64,000 bases of DNA from Streptomyces sp. NBC_01571 (GTDB taxonomy: Bacteria > Actinomycetota > Actinomycetes > Streptomycetales > Streptomycetaceae). The notes under the pieces are model-generated. The model worked only from the letters and a program-made list of their open reading frames with translations. It made no database searches and was not told the origin of the DNA. Every line of letters starts with the position of its first letter. The stretch's first letter is position 1. Positions 1-7,753 of this stretch are shown piece by piece. The stretch spans positions 2,604,001 through 2,668,000 of the forward strand of contig NZ_JAPEPZ010000001.1 in assembly GCF_026339875.1 (NCBI RefSeq), read 5' to 3'. Position numbers and translations under genes: made by a program.

Positions 1-115
1 CCTGCTCCTTGGCCTTGCGGTACAGGCGCGAACGCTGACCGCGGTAGCCGCTGGCGGCTTCGAGGATTGCCCGGCGCTTCTTGTGGGCGTTGACTGCCCG
101 CTTGACGCGTGCCAC
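1..115 (-). CDS. rplT: 50S ribosomal protein L20 (partial, N-terminal part)
   Basis: The reading frame starts at GTG (113-115, minus strand) and begins [15 protein letters not shown], followed by [14 protein letters not shown], the strongly conserved basic N-terminus of L20. Only 38 codons lie in the window; the gene continues past base 1. L20 binds 23S rRNA early in large-subunit assembly, and in many bacteria it also represses its own operon. It sits 95 bp downstream of rpmI as the last gene of the infC-rpmI-rplT operon. A purine-rich stretch (AAGGAG) precedes the GTG. Identity is certain for this family; only the truncation limits the entry. Confidence 0.97.
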   Translation of the reverse strand, partial: MARVKRAVNAHKKRRAILEAASGYRGQRSRLYRKAKEQ

Positions 116-210
116 TTGTTAACTCCTTGTAGCGGGGCCGCGGTGATGGTCACACGGCCCGAATTCGATTGGGTCCCGGTCCTGACGTACGGCGGCGAGG
201 CGCCCGTACG

Positions 211-405
211 TCACTTGCCGAGAAGCTTCTTGATCTTCTTGGCGTCGCCCGGGGCCATCTCGGCGTTGCCGGTCAGGCGCCGCGTCAGACGGGACGACTT
301 GTGCTCGAGCAGGTGGCGCTTGCCGGCGCGCTCACGGAGCACCTTGCCGGAGCCGGTGATCTTGAAGCGCTTGCTGGCACCGCTGTGCGACTTGTTCTTC
401 GGCAT
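211..405 (-). CDS. rpmI: 50S ribosomal protein L35
   Basis: This 64-residue, very basic protein begins [15 protein letters not shown] and ends KKIKKLLGK, the normal length and conserved ends of bacterial L35. It is a small 23S-rRNA-binding protein of the large subunit. The gene lies between infC and rplT on the same strand, the standard operon order, and is presumably co-transcribed and co-regulated with them. An AGGAG-type ribosome binding site (GAGGAGAGAACGGC) precedes the ATG. Nothing is unusual about it. Confidence 0.98.
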   Translation of the reverse strand: MPKNKSHSGASKRFKITGSGKVLRERAGKRHLLEHKSSRLTRRLTGNAEMAPGDAKKIKKLLGK

Positions 406-559
406 AGCGCCGTTCTCTCCTCGTCAGTGGCGTTCCGGTGCCCGGTCGCGAAACCGGGCACGGTGGAACGTCATGTCTGTATCGGTTGGCATCCCCTGAC
501 TCGTCTCCCGGGAGGTCCAGGACTCTCGTCCCGGGCTCCCCGGAGCCTTCGCCCTGGGA

Positions 560-1273
560 TCAGGCCTCGGCGGAAGCCTCGGCCGGGGCCTCGGCGGTCT
601 CGGCCTCGGTGATCCCACCCTCGGTGGTCTCGCCCTCGGTGGTCTCGCCCTCGGTGTCGGAAATCTCACCGTCGGCGGCGTTCTGCGAGCGACCGGGGTT
701 GGCCTTCGCTTCGGCCTTGCGAGCCGCCTGGGCCTCACGGGCCTCGGCCATCGCCTCGGTCTTCTTCTTGTGCGGACCGAGAACCATGATCATGTTTCGG
801 CCGTCCTGCTTCGGGTTCGACTCGACGAACCCGAGGTCCTCGACGTCCGAAGCCAGACGCTGCAGCAGTCGGTAGCCGAGCTCCGGCCTGGACTGCTCGC
901 GACCGCGGAACATGATCGTGATCTTGACCTTGTCGCCCTGCTTGAGGAACCGGACGACGTGACCCTTTTTGGTGTCGTAGTCGTGCGGGTCGATCTTCGG
1001 CCGGAGCTTCATTTCCTTGATGACCGTGTGCGCCTGGTTCTTGCGCGCCTCACGGGCCTTCATGGCCGACTCGTACTTGAACTTCCCGTAGTCCATGAGC
1101 TTGCAGACCGGCGGGCGTGCGCTCGCCGCCACCTCGACCAGGTCGAGGTCGTACTCCTGCGCAAGCTCCAGGGCCTTGGCAAGCGGAACAATCCCGACCT
1201 GCTCGCCGCTGGGACCGACAAGTCGCACTTCGGGAACGCGAATCCGGTCGTTGATGCGGGGCTCGGTGCTGAT
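560..1273 (-). CDS. infC: Translation initiation factor IF-3, probable ATC start, Glu/Thr-rich tail
   Basis: IF-3 binds the 30S subunit and polices start-codon choice. Family homology begins at [19 protein letters not shown] and includes the linker region ([16 protein letters not shown]) and C-terminal domain up to about residue 180. After that comes a low-complexity acidic tail of TEGE/AEA repeats that most IF-3 proteins lack. I put the start at an ATC codon (1271-1273) because a perfect GAGGAGG lies four bases upstream and no ATG/GTG/TTG has a comparable site. An alternative GTG at 1295-1297 would add eight residues (MWCYRGGS) but would place the Shine-Dalgarno sequence inside the gene. A non-canonical start fits the known autoregulation of infC in E. 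coli, which uses AUU. First gene of the infC-rpmI-rplT operon. Confidence 0.93.
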   Translation of the reverse strand: MSTEPRINDRIRVPEVRLVGPSGEQVGIVPLAKALELAQEYDLDLVEVAASARPPVCKLMDYGKFKYESAMKAREARKNQAHTVIKEMKLRPKIDPHDYDTKKGHVVRFLKQGDKVKITIMFRGREQSRPELGYRLLQRLASDVEDLGFVESNPKQDGRNMIMVLGPHKKKTEAMAEAREAQAARKAEAKANPGRSQNAADGEISDTEGETTEGETTEGGITEAETAEAPAEASAEA

Positions 1274-1359
1274 GGATCCTCCTCGGTAGCACCACACGGC
1301 GGTCTGGCGGACAGCCGCGTATGTCTCTGATGACAATGGACCAACCGCCGCGGCACATG

Positions 1360-1390
1360 AAAAATGCCCCGGACGGGACACAGGCGGGGC
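1360..1390 (-). terminator. Terminator-like hairpin in the infC leader (candidate attenuator)
   Basis: On the minus strand GCCCCG (1385-1390) pairs with CGGGGC (1366-1371) across a 13-base loop and is followed by ATTTTTC, the form of an intrinsic terminator. It lies about 90 bases before the infC start, so it would stop leader transcription before the operon. A second stem (CCACCGT/ACGGTGG around CCGTACGG, 1448-1470) lies upstream in the same leader. The 1274-1653 interval holds this leader and the start region of the divergent DUF1844 gene; I see no further gene in it. L20- or translation-dependent attenuation of this operon is known in Bacillus; the mechanism here is inferred. Confidence 0.55.
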
Positions 1391-1653
1391 TCCATGGACT
1401 ACCGGAGCACCGCCGCGGTCAACCGCGGGGCGCACTTTCGGGCGACTCCACCGTCCGTACGGAACGGTGGTGGCCGCCTGACCGGGTGACCTGCCGTCCC
1501 GGAGGACAGTCAGGTGGGAGATCGGAGCCTCCACTTGTGGGCCGAGCACATACATGTCCGGCCGGTCGTTACACAAGGTTAGCAGCTCGGGCCGATATCG
1601 GCTAACCGAGGCCAACTGGGGCGGGCGACCGCCCGGGACCTATCGTGTGGGGC

Positions 1654-2010
1654 ATGAGTGACACCCCTCCCCAGAACCCCGACTTCGACAGCATGACCCG
1701 CGACATCGCCGAGGTCCCCGCGGTCGAGGTCCTCGTGACGGTCGCGGTCAACCTGATGAGCGCCGCCGCCGTGAAGCTCGGTCTGACCGAGGAGGGCGAC
1801 AAGTACAAGGACCTCGACGAGGCCCGGAAGCTGATCCACGCGCTGGCCGGACTGCTCGACGCGAGTGCCACCGAGATCAGCTCCTTCCACGCGTCCCCGC
1901 TGCGCGACGGCCTGAAGTCGCTCCAGCTGGCGTTCCGCGAGGCGTCCCTGGTCCCGGACGAGCCCGGCCAGGGCCCCGGCGAGAAGTACACGGGCCCCGT
2001 CTACGGCTAG
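1654..2010 (+). CDS. DUF1844 family protein
   Basis: This 118-residue protein (MSDTPPQNPDFDSMTRDIAEVPAVEVL...) matches the small actinobacterial DUF1844 family by its EVPAVEVLVTVAVNLMSAAAVKLGL core and a helical C-terminal part (LDEARKLIHALAGLLDAS). No enzymatic motif is visible and the function is unknown. It is divergent from infC, a conserved neighbour arrangement in Streptomyces. An in-frame GTG nine bases upstream (1645) exists, but the ATG fits better: TATCGT at 1641-1646 looks like a -10 element about seven bases before the ATG and there is no Shine-Dalgarno sequence, suggesting a leaderless mRNA. Confidence 0.88.
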   Translation: MSDTPPQNPDFDSMTRDIAEVPAVEVLVTVAVNLMSAAAVKLGLTEEGDKYKDLDEARKLIHALAGLLDASATEISSFHASPLRDGLKSLQLAFREASLVPDEPGQGPGEKYTGPVYG

Positions 2011-2094
2011 TCCGTCCCCTCCCTTACCGCTCTCCGCCGACGCACGTCCTGCCGCTCTCCGGCGACGTGCGTCCTTCCACATGCGCGTGTCGTT

Positions 2095-2826
2095 CTACGG
2101 ACGTACGTACAGGGGCTCGCCGGGTGGCGTCGTCCCGGCCGGCAGCAGTGCCAGGTCGAGGCCGCGCACCAGGCGGGCCCTCAGTGTCTCGTCGGCGGCC
2201 AGCCGGCCCGCGACCGCCCGGGCGGCCTCGGCCGGTGTCGCGGAGGCGTCCAGGACGAGCGCGAGGGTGCCGTCCGCCCGGCCGGGGCCGAGGTGGGCAC
2301 GCACGACGGCGGGCTCGGCGGCCACGGCGGCGCGTACCGCCTCGACCACGGCGGGATCGGCGAGCGGGTCCGCCGAAGTGCGCCCTTCGGCGAGGGCCAG
2401 CAGCGCGGACCCGGTCAGCTCGTAGGGGACGGGGCCGGCCAGGTCGAGGACGAGCGTGTCGGCCTTCTCGTGCGCGGCGGCCTGCAGGGCCTGGTGCAGG
2501 GGTACGGCGACCGGGCGCGCCGCGGGGTCCCAGCGGGCCAGCGTCTCGGTGGACGTGAAGGCGGGCAGGGCCGTACGGCCTCCGGCCTTCAGGGTCGGCA
2601 CCGCCATGTCGCTGGTCTTCTCGTGGCGCAGTCCGTTCTCGTCCTCCTCCACCTCGCCGAGGACGGCCACGACGGGCACCAGCAGCCGGGCGCCCTTGAG
2701 CGCCTCCAGGACCGGGCCCACGGCGGTGCGGTCCTCGGCCCAGGCCGCGAGCGCCGCGCTCAGCCGGGGATCGGTGGAGCCGTCGTCGTCGGGGAAGCCG
2801 GAGTCGGGAATGTTCTTGTTCGCCAC
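2095..2826 (-). CDS. SseB family protein
   Basis: This 243-residue protein starts at GTG (2824-2826; VANKNIPDSGFPDDDG). The core KGARLLVPVVAVLGE and the AVPTLKAGGRTALPAFTSTETLARWDP segment are typical of the SseB N-terminal domain (PF07179). A second, less conserved Ala-rich half follows. SseB-like proteins in Streptomyces are usually cytoplasmic with unknown function. An upstream in-frame extension to 2931 is open but rich in atypical residues and lacks a ribosome binding site, so I reject it. The gene is divergent from the beta-lactamase-like gene at 2976. Confidence 0.85.
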   Translation of the reverse strand: MANKNIPDSGFPDDDGSTDPRLSAALAAWAEDRTAVGPVLEALKGARLLVPVVAVLGEVEEDENGLRHEKTSDMAVPTLKAGGRTALPAFTSTETLARWDPAARPVAVPLHQALQAAAHEKADTLVLDLAGPVPYELTGSALLALAEGRTSADPLADPAVVEAVRAAVAAEPAVVRAHLGPGRADGTLALVLDASATPAEAARAVAGRLAADETLRARLVRGLDLALLPAGTTPPGEPLYVRP

Positions 2827-2975
2827 GGTCCCCGACCCTATCGGGGGGATGCTGCTGCGCTTGTGCGGCCCCGGAAACCTGGTGGTGACAGCTCTCACCG
2901 GATTCTCAGCTCCCGCTGACACAGCTTTCACGCACGCCTAACGCCGGGCACAGCCGAGGCCTCGAGCATCGCGGG

Positions 2976-3941
2976 ATGGCCCCTCACAGAGCTCGTCGGC
3001 GGCGCGCCCGCCCCTCCTCCGGACGAAGGACCGTCCTGTACGCGGTGGTGGCGTCCGCCGTGCTCGTCGGCGGTACCGCGGCCGGAACCGTGTACGTGAA
3101 GGCACAGGCGCACGACGGCGGTGGCCTCGTATCCTCCTCCTCGGCGGCGTCCGGCGCGTCGCCGACGGCATCGGAACCGACGAGCGGGGAGGCCTCGGTG
3201 GAACCCGTCACGGAGCCCTCGGTGGACCGCACCGCGCTGCTCACCAAGGGGATGGGGGCCGTGACCGTGCCGCCCGGCGCCAAGGTGTCCGTCGCGGTGC
3301 TCGACCTCGACTCCGGGGAGAGCGCCGCGTACGGCGCGGGAAGCTTCGACACGGCGAGCATCGTCAAGGTCGACATCCTGGCGACGCTGTTGCTCCAGGC
3401 GCAGGACGCGGACCGGCGTCTGACGGCTCAGGAGAAGACGTACGCCACCGCGATGATCACCGACAGTGACAACGCGTCAGCGTCCGCCCTGTGGGACACC
3501 ATCGGGCAGGCGCACGGTCTCGACGCGGCGAACGACCGCTTCGGCCTGAACGGCACCGCGGGCGGGGACGGCGCGCTGTGGGGGCTGACCCGGACCACGG
3601 CCCCGGATCAACTGGCCCTGCTCCAGCAGGTGTTCGGGGACGACTCGCAGCTCACCGAGGCTTCGCGGACGTATCTCCAGGGGCTCATGGGCGAGATCGC
3701 CGCCGACCAGCGGTGGGGGGTCTCGGCCGCGGCCGACGGATCCGGGTGGGCCCTGAAGAACGGGTGGCTGCCGCGCAGCACGACGGGGCTGTGGGACGTC
3801 AACAGCATCGGGCGGATCACCGCCGCCGGCCACCGCTATCTGGTGGCGGCCCTGACCGACGGCAACTCGACCAAGGCGAAGGGGATTTCGCTGGTGGAGG
3901 CGGCGGCACGGGCGGCGGTCTCCGCGTTCTCCGCCACCTGA
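2976..3941 (+). CDS. Class A beta-lactamase-fold serine hydrolase, membrane-anchored
   Basis: This 321-residue protein has an Arg-rich start, one membrane segment (about residues 19-37, VLYAVVASAVLVGG), a Ser/Thr/Glu-rich spacer, and a class A beta-lactamase-like domain from about residue 95. Visible motifs are SIVK (SxxK, Ser128-Lys131), SDN (164-166) and KNG (261-263) where most enzymes have KTG. I cannot find a clear omega-loop Glu166 equivalent, so it is more likely a peptidoglycan-binding or carboxypeptidase-like relative than a true resistance enzyme. It would act outside the membrane. Its 3' end abuts a cluster of 20-bp repeats. Confidence 0.82.
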   Translation: MAPHRARRRRARPSSGRRTVLYAVVASAVLVGGTAAGTVYVKAQAHDGGGLVSSSSAASGASPTASEPTSGEASVEPVTEPSVDRTALLTKGMGAVTVPPGAKVSVAVLDLDSGESAAYGAGSFDTASIVKVDILATLLLQAQDADRRLTAQEKTYATAMITDSDNASASALWDTIGQAHGLDAANDRFGLNGTAGGDGALWGLTRTTAPDQLALLQQVFGDDSQLTEASRTYLQGLMGEIAADQRWGVSAAADGSGWALKNGWLPRSTTGLWDVNSIGRITAAGHRYLVAALTDGNSTKAKGISLVEAAARAAVSAFSAT

Positions 3942-4060
3942 GTCCGCGGAGCGGCGCTCGGTCCCTGGAGCGGTGCCTCGGCGGAGCCGTGCCTCAGCCC
4001 CGGCCCCTGGAGCGGCGCCGCAGTCCCTGGAGCGGTGCCCCGGTCCCGTGGCCTCTCCAC
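3942..4060. repeat. About six degenerate 20-bp tandem units at a convergent gene junction
   Basis: Starting right after the stop of the beta-lactamase-like gene, the sequence can be laid out as 20-bp units. GTCCCTGGAGCGGTGCC recurs at 3961-3977 and 4023-4039, with a near copy (GCCCCTGGAGCGGCGCC) at 4003-4019 and weaker copies at 3942, 3981 and 4041. The array runs into the last codons of the mycosin gene on the other strand, where it encodes the APLQGLRRRSRG tail. A 20-bp period is close to two helical turns. Function unknown. Confidence 0.6.
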
Positions 4061-5202
4061 AGCAGCACCGCGGCGGCCAGCAGGACCACGCCCGCCCCGC
4101 CCGCGACCGGGCCCACCCAGCCGGAGGCCTCGTGGTCCTCCCGGGGTGCGTCGGGGCCCGCGCCGAAGTACTTCCGGCCGTACGCCGCCGGGTGCAGGTC
4201 CTCCCCCTTGAGCCGCCCGGCCGCCTGGATGGCGGCCGCGGGGTCGATGAAGCCGAAGCCGCGGGAGTCGTCACGCCCGCCGTCGGGAGCGTTCCGGGCG
4301 GTGTCCTCCAGGAGCTTCTTGATCTGCGCCGGGGAAAGGCCCGGGTGGGCCGCCTTGATGAGCGCGACCGCGCCGGAGACGAAGGCGGAGGCGGCACTGG
4401 TGCCCCAGCCCTCGTAGTACCTGTCGTCCGGGTCGGCGATGACGACGTCGACACCGGGAGCGCTGACGGTGGCGTACCAGCGGCGGGTGGAGAACGAGGC
4501 GTGGGTGCCGTACCGGTCGACGGCCGCGGCGGCGATCACGCCCGGGTAGGCCGCCGGGTAGGAGATGTGGTCGCCCTTCTCGCCGCCGTTGCCGGCCGAG
4601 GCGACCACGGCGGCGCCCTTCCTCAGGGCGTACTGGACGGCGGCGTCCTCGGCGGGCTCGGGGTGGGCGGACTTGGAGTCGTCGCCGAGGGAGAGGTTGA
4701 TGACGTCGGCGCCGTGGTCGGCGGCCCAGCGGATGCCCTCGGCGAGGGCGTTGCCGCGGGTGCTGCGTGCTCTCGTACGGGAGGAGTCGCCGTCCTCGAG
4801 GATGACGCGGACGGGGAGGATCTTCGCCTCGGGTGCGATGCCGAGGACGCCGTCACCTCGGCCCGCGCCGTGTCCGTGACCCGCGATGATCCCCGCCATG
4901 GCGGTGCCGTGCCGGGCCCACGCGCGGTCACCGCGGTGTGCTCCGAAGCCGACCATGTCCTTGCCGGGGAGTACGTTGCCGGCCAGGTCAGGGTGCTGGT
5001 CGTCGACGCCCGTGTCGAGGACCGCGACGGTGATGCCGCTGCCCTTGGTCGTGCGCCAGGCCTGCTGGGTGTGCATGGCGTCGAGGGCCCACTGCTGGGC
5101 CCGTATGCCGTCGGCGTACGCGGTGGTGGACGGGAGCAGCGCGAGGGAGGCGGCCAGCAGGACACCGAGGAGTGCGGCCCGGCGGGTGGGGGTGCGGGTC
5201 AT
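3994..5202 (-). CDS. mycP: Mycosin-type subtilisin-like serine protease (type VII secretion-associated)
   Basis: This 402-residue protein has a signal peptide (MTRTPTRRAALLGVLLAASL...AYA, cleavage near residue 30). A complete subtilase domain follows: Asp63 in VLDTGVDD, His98 in RHGTAMAGI, oxyanion Asn205 in SAGNGG, Ser269 in GTSAAS. A C-terminal membrane helix (GPVAGGAGVVLLAAAVLLW) and a short basic tail complete it. This architecture defines mycosins, which are anchored outside the membrane and support ESX/type VII secretion. No eccB, eccC or ESX substrate gene lies in the window, so this copy is an orphan here. ATG (5200-5202) overlaps the stop of the upstream membrane protein gene by ATGA, so translation is coupled. 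The C-terminal codons lie in the 20-bp repeat cluster. Confidence 0.9.
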   Translation of the reverse strand: MTRTPTRRAALLGVLLAASLALLPSTTAYADGIRAQQWALDAMHTQQAWRTTKGSGITVAVLDTGVDDQHPDLAGNVLPGKDMVGFGAHRGDRAWARHGTAMAGIIAGHGHGAGRGDGVLGIAPEAKILPVRVILEDGDSSRTRARSTRGNALAEGIRWAADHGADVINLSLGDDSKSAHPEPAEDAAVQYALRKGAAVVASAGNGGEKGDHISYPAAYPGVIAAAAVDRYGTHASFSTRRWYATVSAPGVDVVIADPDDRYYEGWGTSAASAFVSGAVALIKAAHPGLSPAQIKKLLEDTARNAPDGGRDDSRGFGFIDPAAAIQAAGRLKGEDLHPAAYGRKYFGAGPDAPREDHEASGWVGPVAGGAGVVLLAAAVLLWRGHGTGAPLQGLRRRSRGRG

Positions 5203-7466
5203 GACGGCTTCTCCGAGGCCGAGCCGACGGTCCTGCGCAGGCTTCGCTCGACGCGGTCGGCGAGGCCCTGCGCGTCGTTGCCCAGGCCGGCCTGGGCCGG
5301 GGCCGTCGTCGCACCGGGCTTCACGGCCTCCGCGGCGGGCTGCGGGGCGGTGACGATGCGTCCGTCGGCGAAGCCGGAGACGGCGTAGACGACGACGGGG
5401 GCGTCGGTGAGGACCGACACCGTCCAGGACGCGCGCTGGGCGTCGCCGAACCCGGCCGCGACGGTGTCCTTGACGGGGTACGGACGGGGCATCAGGTCGG
5501 TGCGCCGGTCCAGTCCCTGCTGCTGGAAGCGGGCCTTCAGGGATGTCATGGTCGCCGCGTCCGCCTTGGTGAACAGCAGTCCCACGGTGGTGACCTGACT
5601 GCGTGTCACATCGGTGTAGGTGGCGCGCAGCAGCCGCAGACAGCCGACCGGAGCCAGGGCCTGGCGCAGGAGCGGGTCGAAGGCGTCGGCGCAGCCGCTG
5701 TCCGGGGCGACGGCGATACGGGTCCAGGTGCGGTCGGCGCCGCCGGGTCCGGCGCCCTGGCCGTCGACGGTGGGCGGGAAGAGCTGGTCCACGGGCACGC
5801 TGTGCCACAGGCCGCCGGCCGCCGTGAAAGAGCTGAGCGCGCCGTCCGCGCCCGCGCTGTCCCCGGTGAGCCAACTCCCGGTCACCGCACCGCCGATGAG
5901 CCCGAGGCCCAGCACGAGACAGGCCGCGGCGGCGACGAGCCGGGGCCGGGTGCGGATCCGGGTGCGGACGGGGCGCAGGCGCGTGGTGGCCTGGTCGAGG
6001 GGGTCATAGCTGTCGAAGGTGTCGAAACCGCCGAAGCCGTCGCTGGTCCCGGGCTCCGCGAACGACACGAAGGGGCGTCCGGTGCCCGGCGCCGGGCCGG
6101 CGGGGGTGGCGGGTTCGGCGGGCGTACGCCCCGGGGTGGGCCGCAGCCGTCCGGTCGTCTCCGTGATCCCGTCGTCGGGCACGCCGGACCGCGGCGCGGC
6201 GGGTGGCGCGTCGGGGAAACGGGCGGAGGCAGGGGGCGGGGGCGGGGGCGGGTTCGTGGGGGCGGTACGGCGGCCGGGGACGCGCGGACGGACCGTCTCG
6301 CGGTTCGGGGCCGGGGCACGCGGGGGTTCGGGGGTGTGGGTGACACTCGGCGCTGATGCTGATGCTGACGCGGAAGGGGAAGCGGACACGGAAGGGGACA
6401 GGATCTCCGGGGAGGACCCGGTGGGCCCGGAACCCCCCGTGGACCCGTCGGAGGCCGAGGGCCCGGAGAACCCTGCGGACCCCCAGATCCCCGTGGACCC
6501 TGTGGACCCCGAAGCCTCCGGGGTTCCCGAGGCCGCCGAAGAGGGGTCCGGAAGGAGCCGGAAGGGCCGTGACGACGTACGGGATCCGCCGTCCGCGTGC
6601 GGGCCGGCGTCCTTGTGGGCGCCCGACGCCAACGTCCCACGGGAGCCGGACGCCTCGTCGACGGCGGAGCCGCCCGGTGTCTGTCCCCGGAGGTCACCGC
6701 CGGGGCGCGGGACGGTCGCCGGGGGCGGTTCCTCGGGGCTGGGCAGCGACCAGGGCTCCCCGCCCACGGGTTCCGCCGGACGGGGTCGCCAAGTGGCCCC
6801 CGTAGGAGGGTGGTCGGGGCGGGGCGGCACCGCGGAGCTCGTCTCGGGGGACCGCTCGGGCCACGGCGGGGCCGCCGGACGCTGCGGCATCGCTTCCCCG
6901 CCGGTGGGCGAGGTCCCGGACCCGGGCGGGGCCACCGGACGACCGGGCCCGGCGTCTTTTTGCGCGCCGGCCCGAGGGGGCGTCGCCGGCCGGGGCGGCA
7001 CCGTGTCCGCCCGCGCCGGGTACCGCTCGGTCAGGAACGGGGCGGCGTCCCGGCTCTCGGAGGCACGCTCGGCACGTCCCGGTCGCGCCGGTCGGAAGAG
7101 CCCCGCGTCACCCGGCTCCGGTGACCGCTCCGGACGTGACGGACCGGCGTCCCCGCTCTCGGGGTCGCGCTCGGAACGGTCCCGGGGCGTCCGTCGGAAG
7201 AATCCCGCGTCGCTCGGCCCGGACGACCGCTCCGGGCCGGACGCCGGTGCGGCCGGCGGGCGGTGTGCCGCGGTGCCGTGGTCCGTGCGGGACCCGGCCT
7301 CTTTGTGAGGCGCCGTCCCTGCGCCCGTCGCTGTCGTTTCGGGAGACCCCGTCCCTTCGGGAGTCCGGTCCCCCTCGGGGGATCGGCCCGTGGCGGGCGG
7401 CTCTTCCGGGCGGGGTGGGACGGCCGGGCGCGGCGGGATGGAGGCGCGACGCGCTTCCGTGCTCAT
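5199..7466 (-). CDS. Pro/Gly/Ser-rich single-pass membrane protein, partner of the mycosin
   Basis: 755 residues. About the first 500 are low-complexity, cytoplasmic-type sequence rich in Pro, Gly, Ser, Arg and Glu (RPAPP-, GSTGSTG- and PPPPPP-like runs). One transmembrane helix (LVAAAACLVLGLGLIGGAV, near residue 520) follows, then a folded external domain of about 210 residues with two cysteines (DSGCADAF and VGCLRLLRATYTD). I do not recognise the C-terminal domain as an enzyme; similar proteins occur beside mycosins in Streptomyces. The stop codon overlaps the mycP start, so the pair is probably a functional unit. The repetitive half is likely fast-evolving and its exact length uncertain. 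Upstream (7467-7753) is a 287-bp divergent promoter region. Confidence 0.75.
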   Translation of the reverse strand: MSTEARRASIPPRPAVPPRPEEPPATGRSPEGDRTPEGTGSPETTATGAGTAPHKEAGSRTDHGTAAHRPPAAPASGPERSSGPSDAGFFRRTPRDRSERDPESGDAGPSRPERSPEPGDAGLFRPARPGRAERASESRDAAPFLTERYPARADTVPPRPATPPRAGAQKDAGPGRPVAPPGSGTSPTGGEAMPQRPAAPPWPERSPETSSAVPPRPDHPPTGATWRPRPAEPVGGEPWSLPSPEEPPPATVPRPGGDLRGQTPGGSAVDEASGSRGTLASGAHKDAGPHADGGSRTSSRPFRLLPDPSSAASGTPEASGSTGSTGIWGSAGFSGPSASDGSTGGSGPTGSSPEILSPSVSASPSASASASAPSVTHTPEPPRAPAPNRETVRPRVPGRRTAPTNPPPPPPPASARFPDAPPAAPRSGVPDDGITETTGRLRPTPGRTPAEPATPAGPAPGTGRPFVSFAEPGTSDGFGGFDTFDSYDPLDQATTRLRPVRTRIRTRPRLVAAAACLVLGLGLIGGAVTGSWLTGDSAGADGALSSFTAAGGLWHSVPVDQLFPPTVDGQGAGPGGADRTWTRIAVAPDSGCADAFDPLLRQALAPVGCLRLLRATYTDVTRSQVTTVGLLFTKADAATMTSLKARFQQQGLDRRTDLMPRPYPVKDTVAAGFGDAQRASWTVSVLTDAPVVVYAVSGFADGRIVTAPQPAAEAVKPGATTAPAQAGLGNDAQGLADRVERSLRRTVGSASEKPS

Positions 7467-7753
7467 GCACCCCCCGTTTCCTCGTGCCCGGGCAACCGAT
7501 CAGGACCGGAGTCCGCCGGGCCGTCCACCTGTACGTAAGGGACCACCCCGGCGACTCATCCGTCACGGGACACGCATACCCGCGCCGACGGACCGTCATC
7601 CCGGGCAGGCGCCGCCCGGACAAGGTCGCTCGCCCCTCGTCCGCGTCACTCTACGGGTTGACGTGGGCCTGGAGGGAACCAGTCCGAGACCCCGGGGCAT
7701 CTGCCCGGAACGTCCCCCTACCCTGCGGTAATCGAGTCTGGCAGGCTTCGGTC

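Noticed and set aside
1291..1297. GTG at 1295-1297 as the start of infC
   Set aside because: It would put the perfect GAGGAGG inside the gene and add residues upstream of the family start; ATC fits better, though I cannot exclude it.
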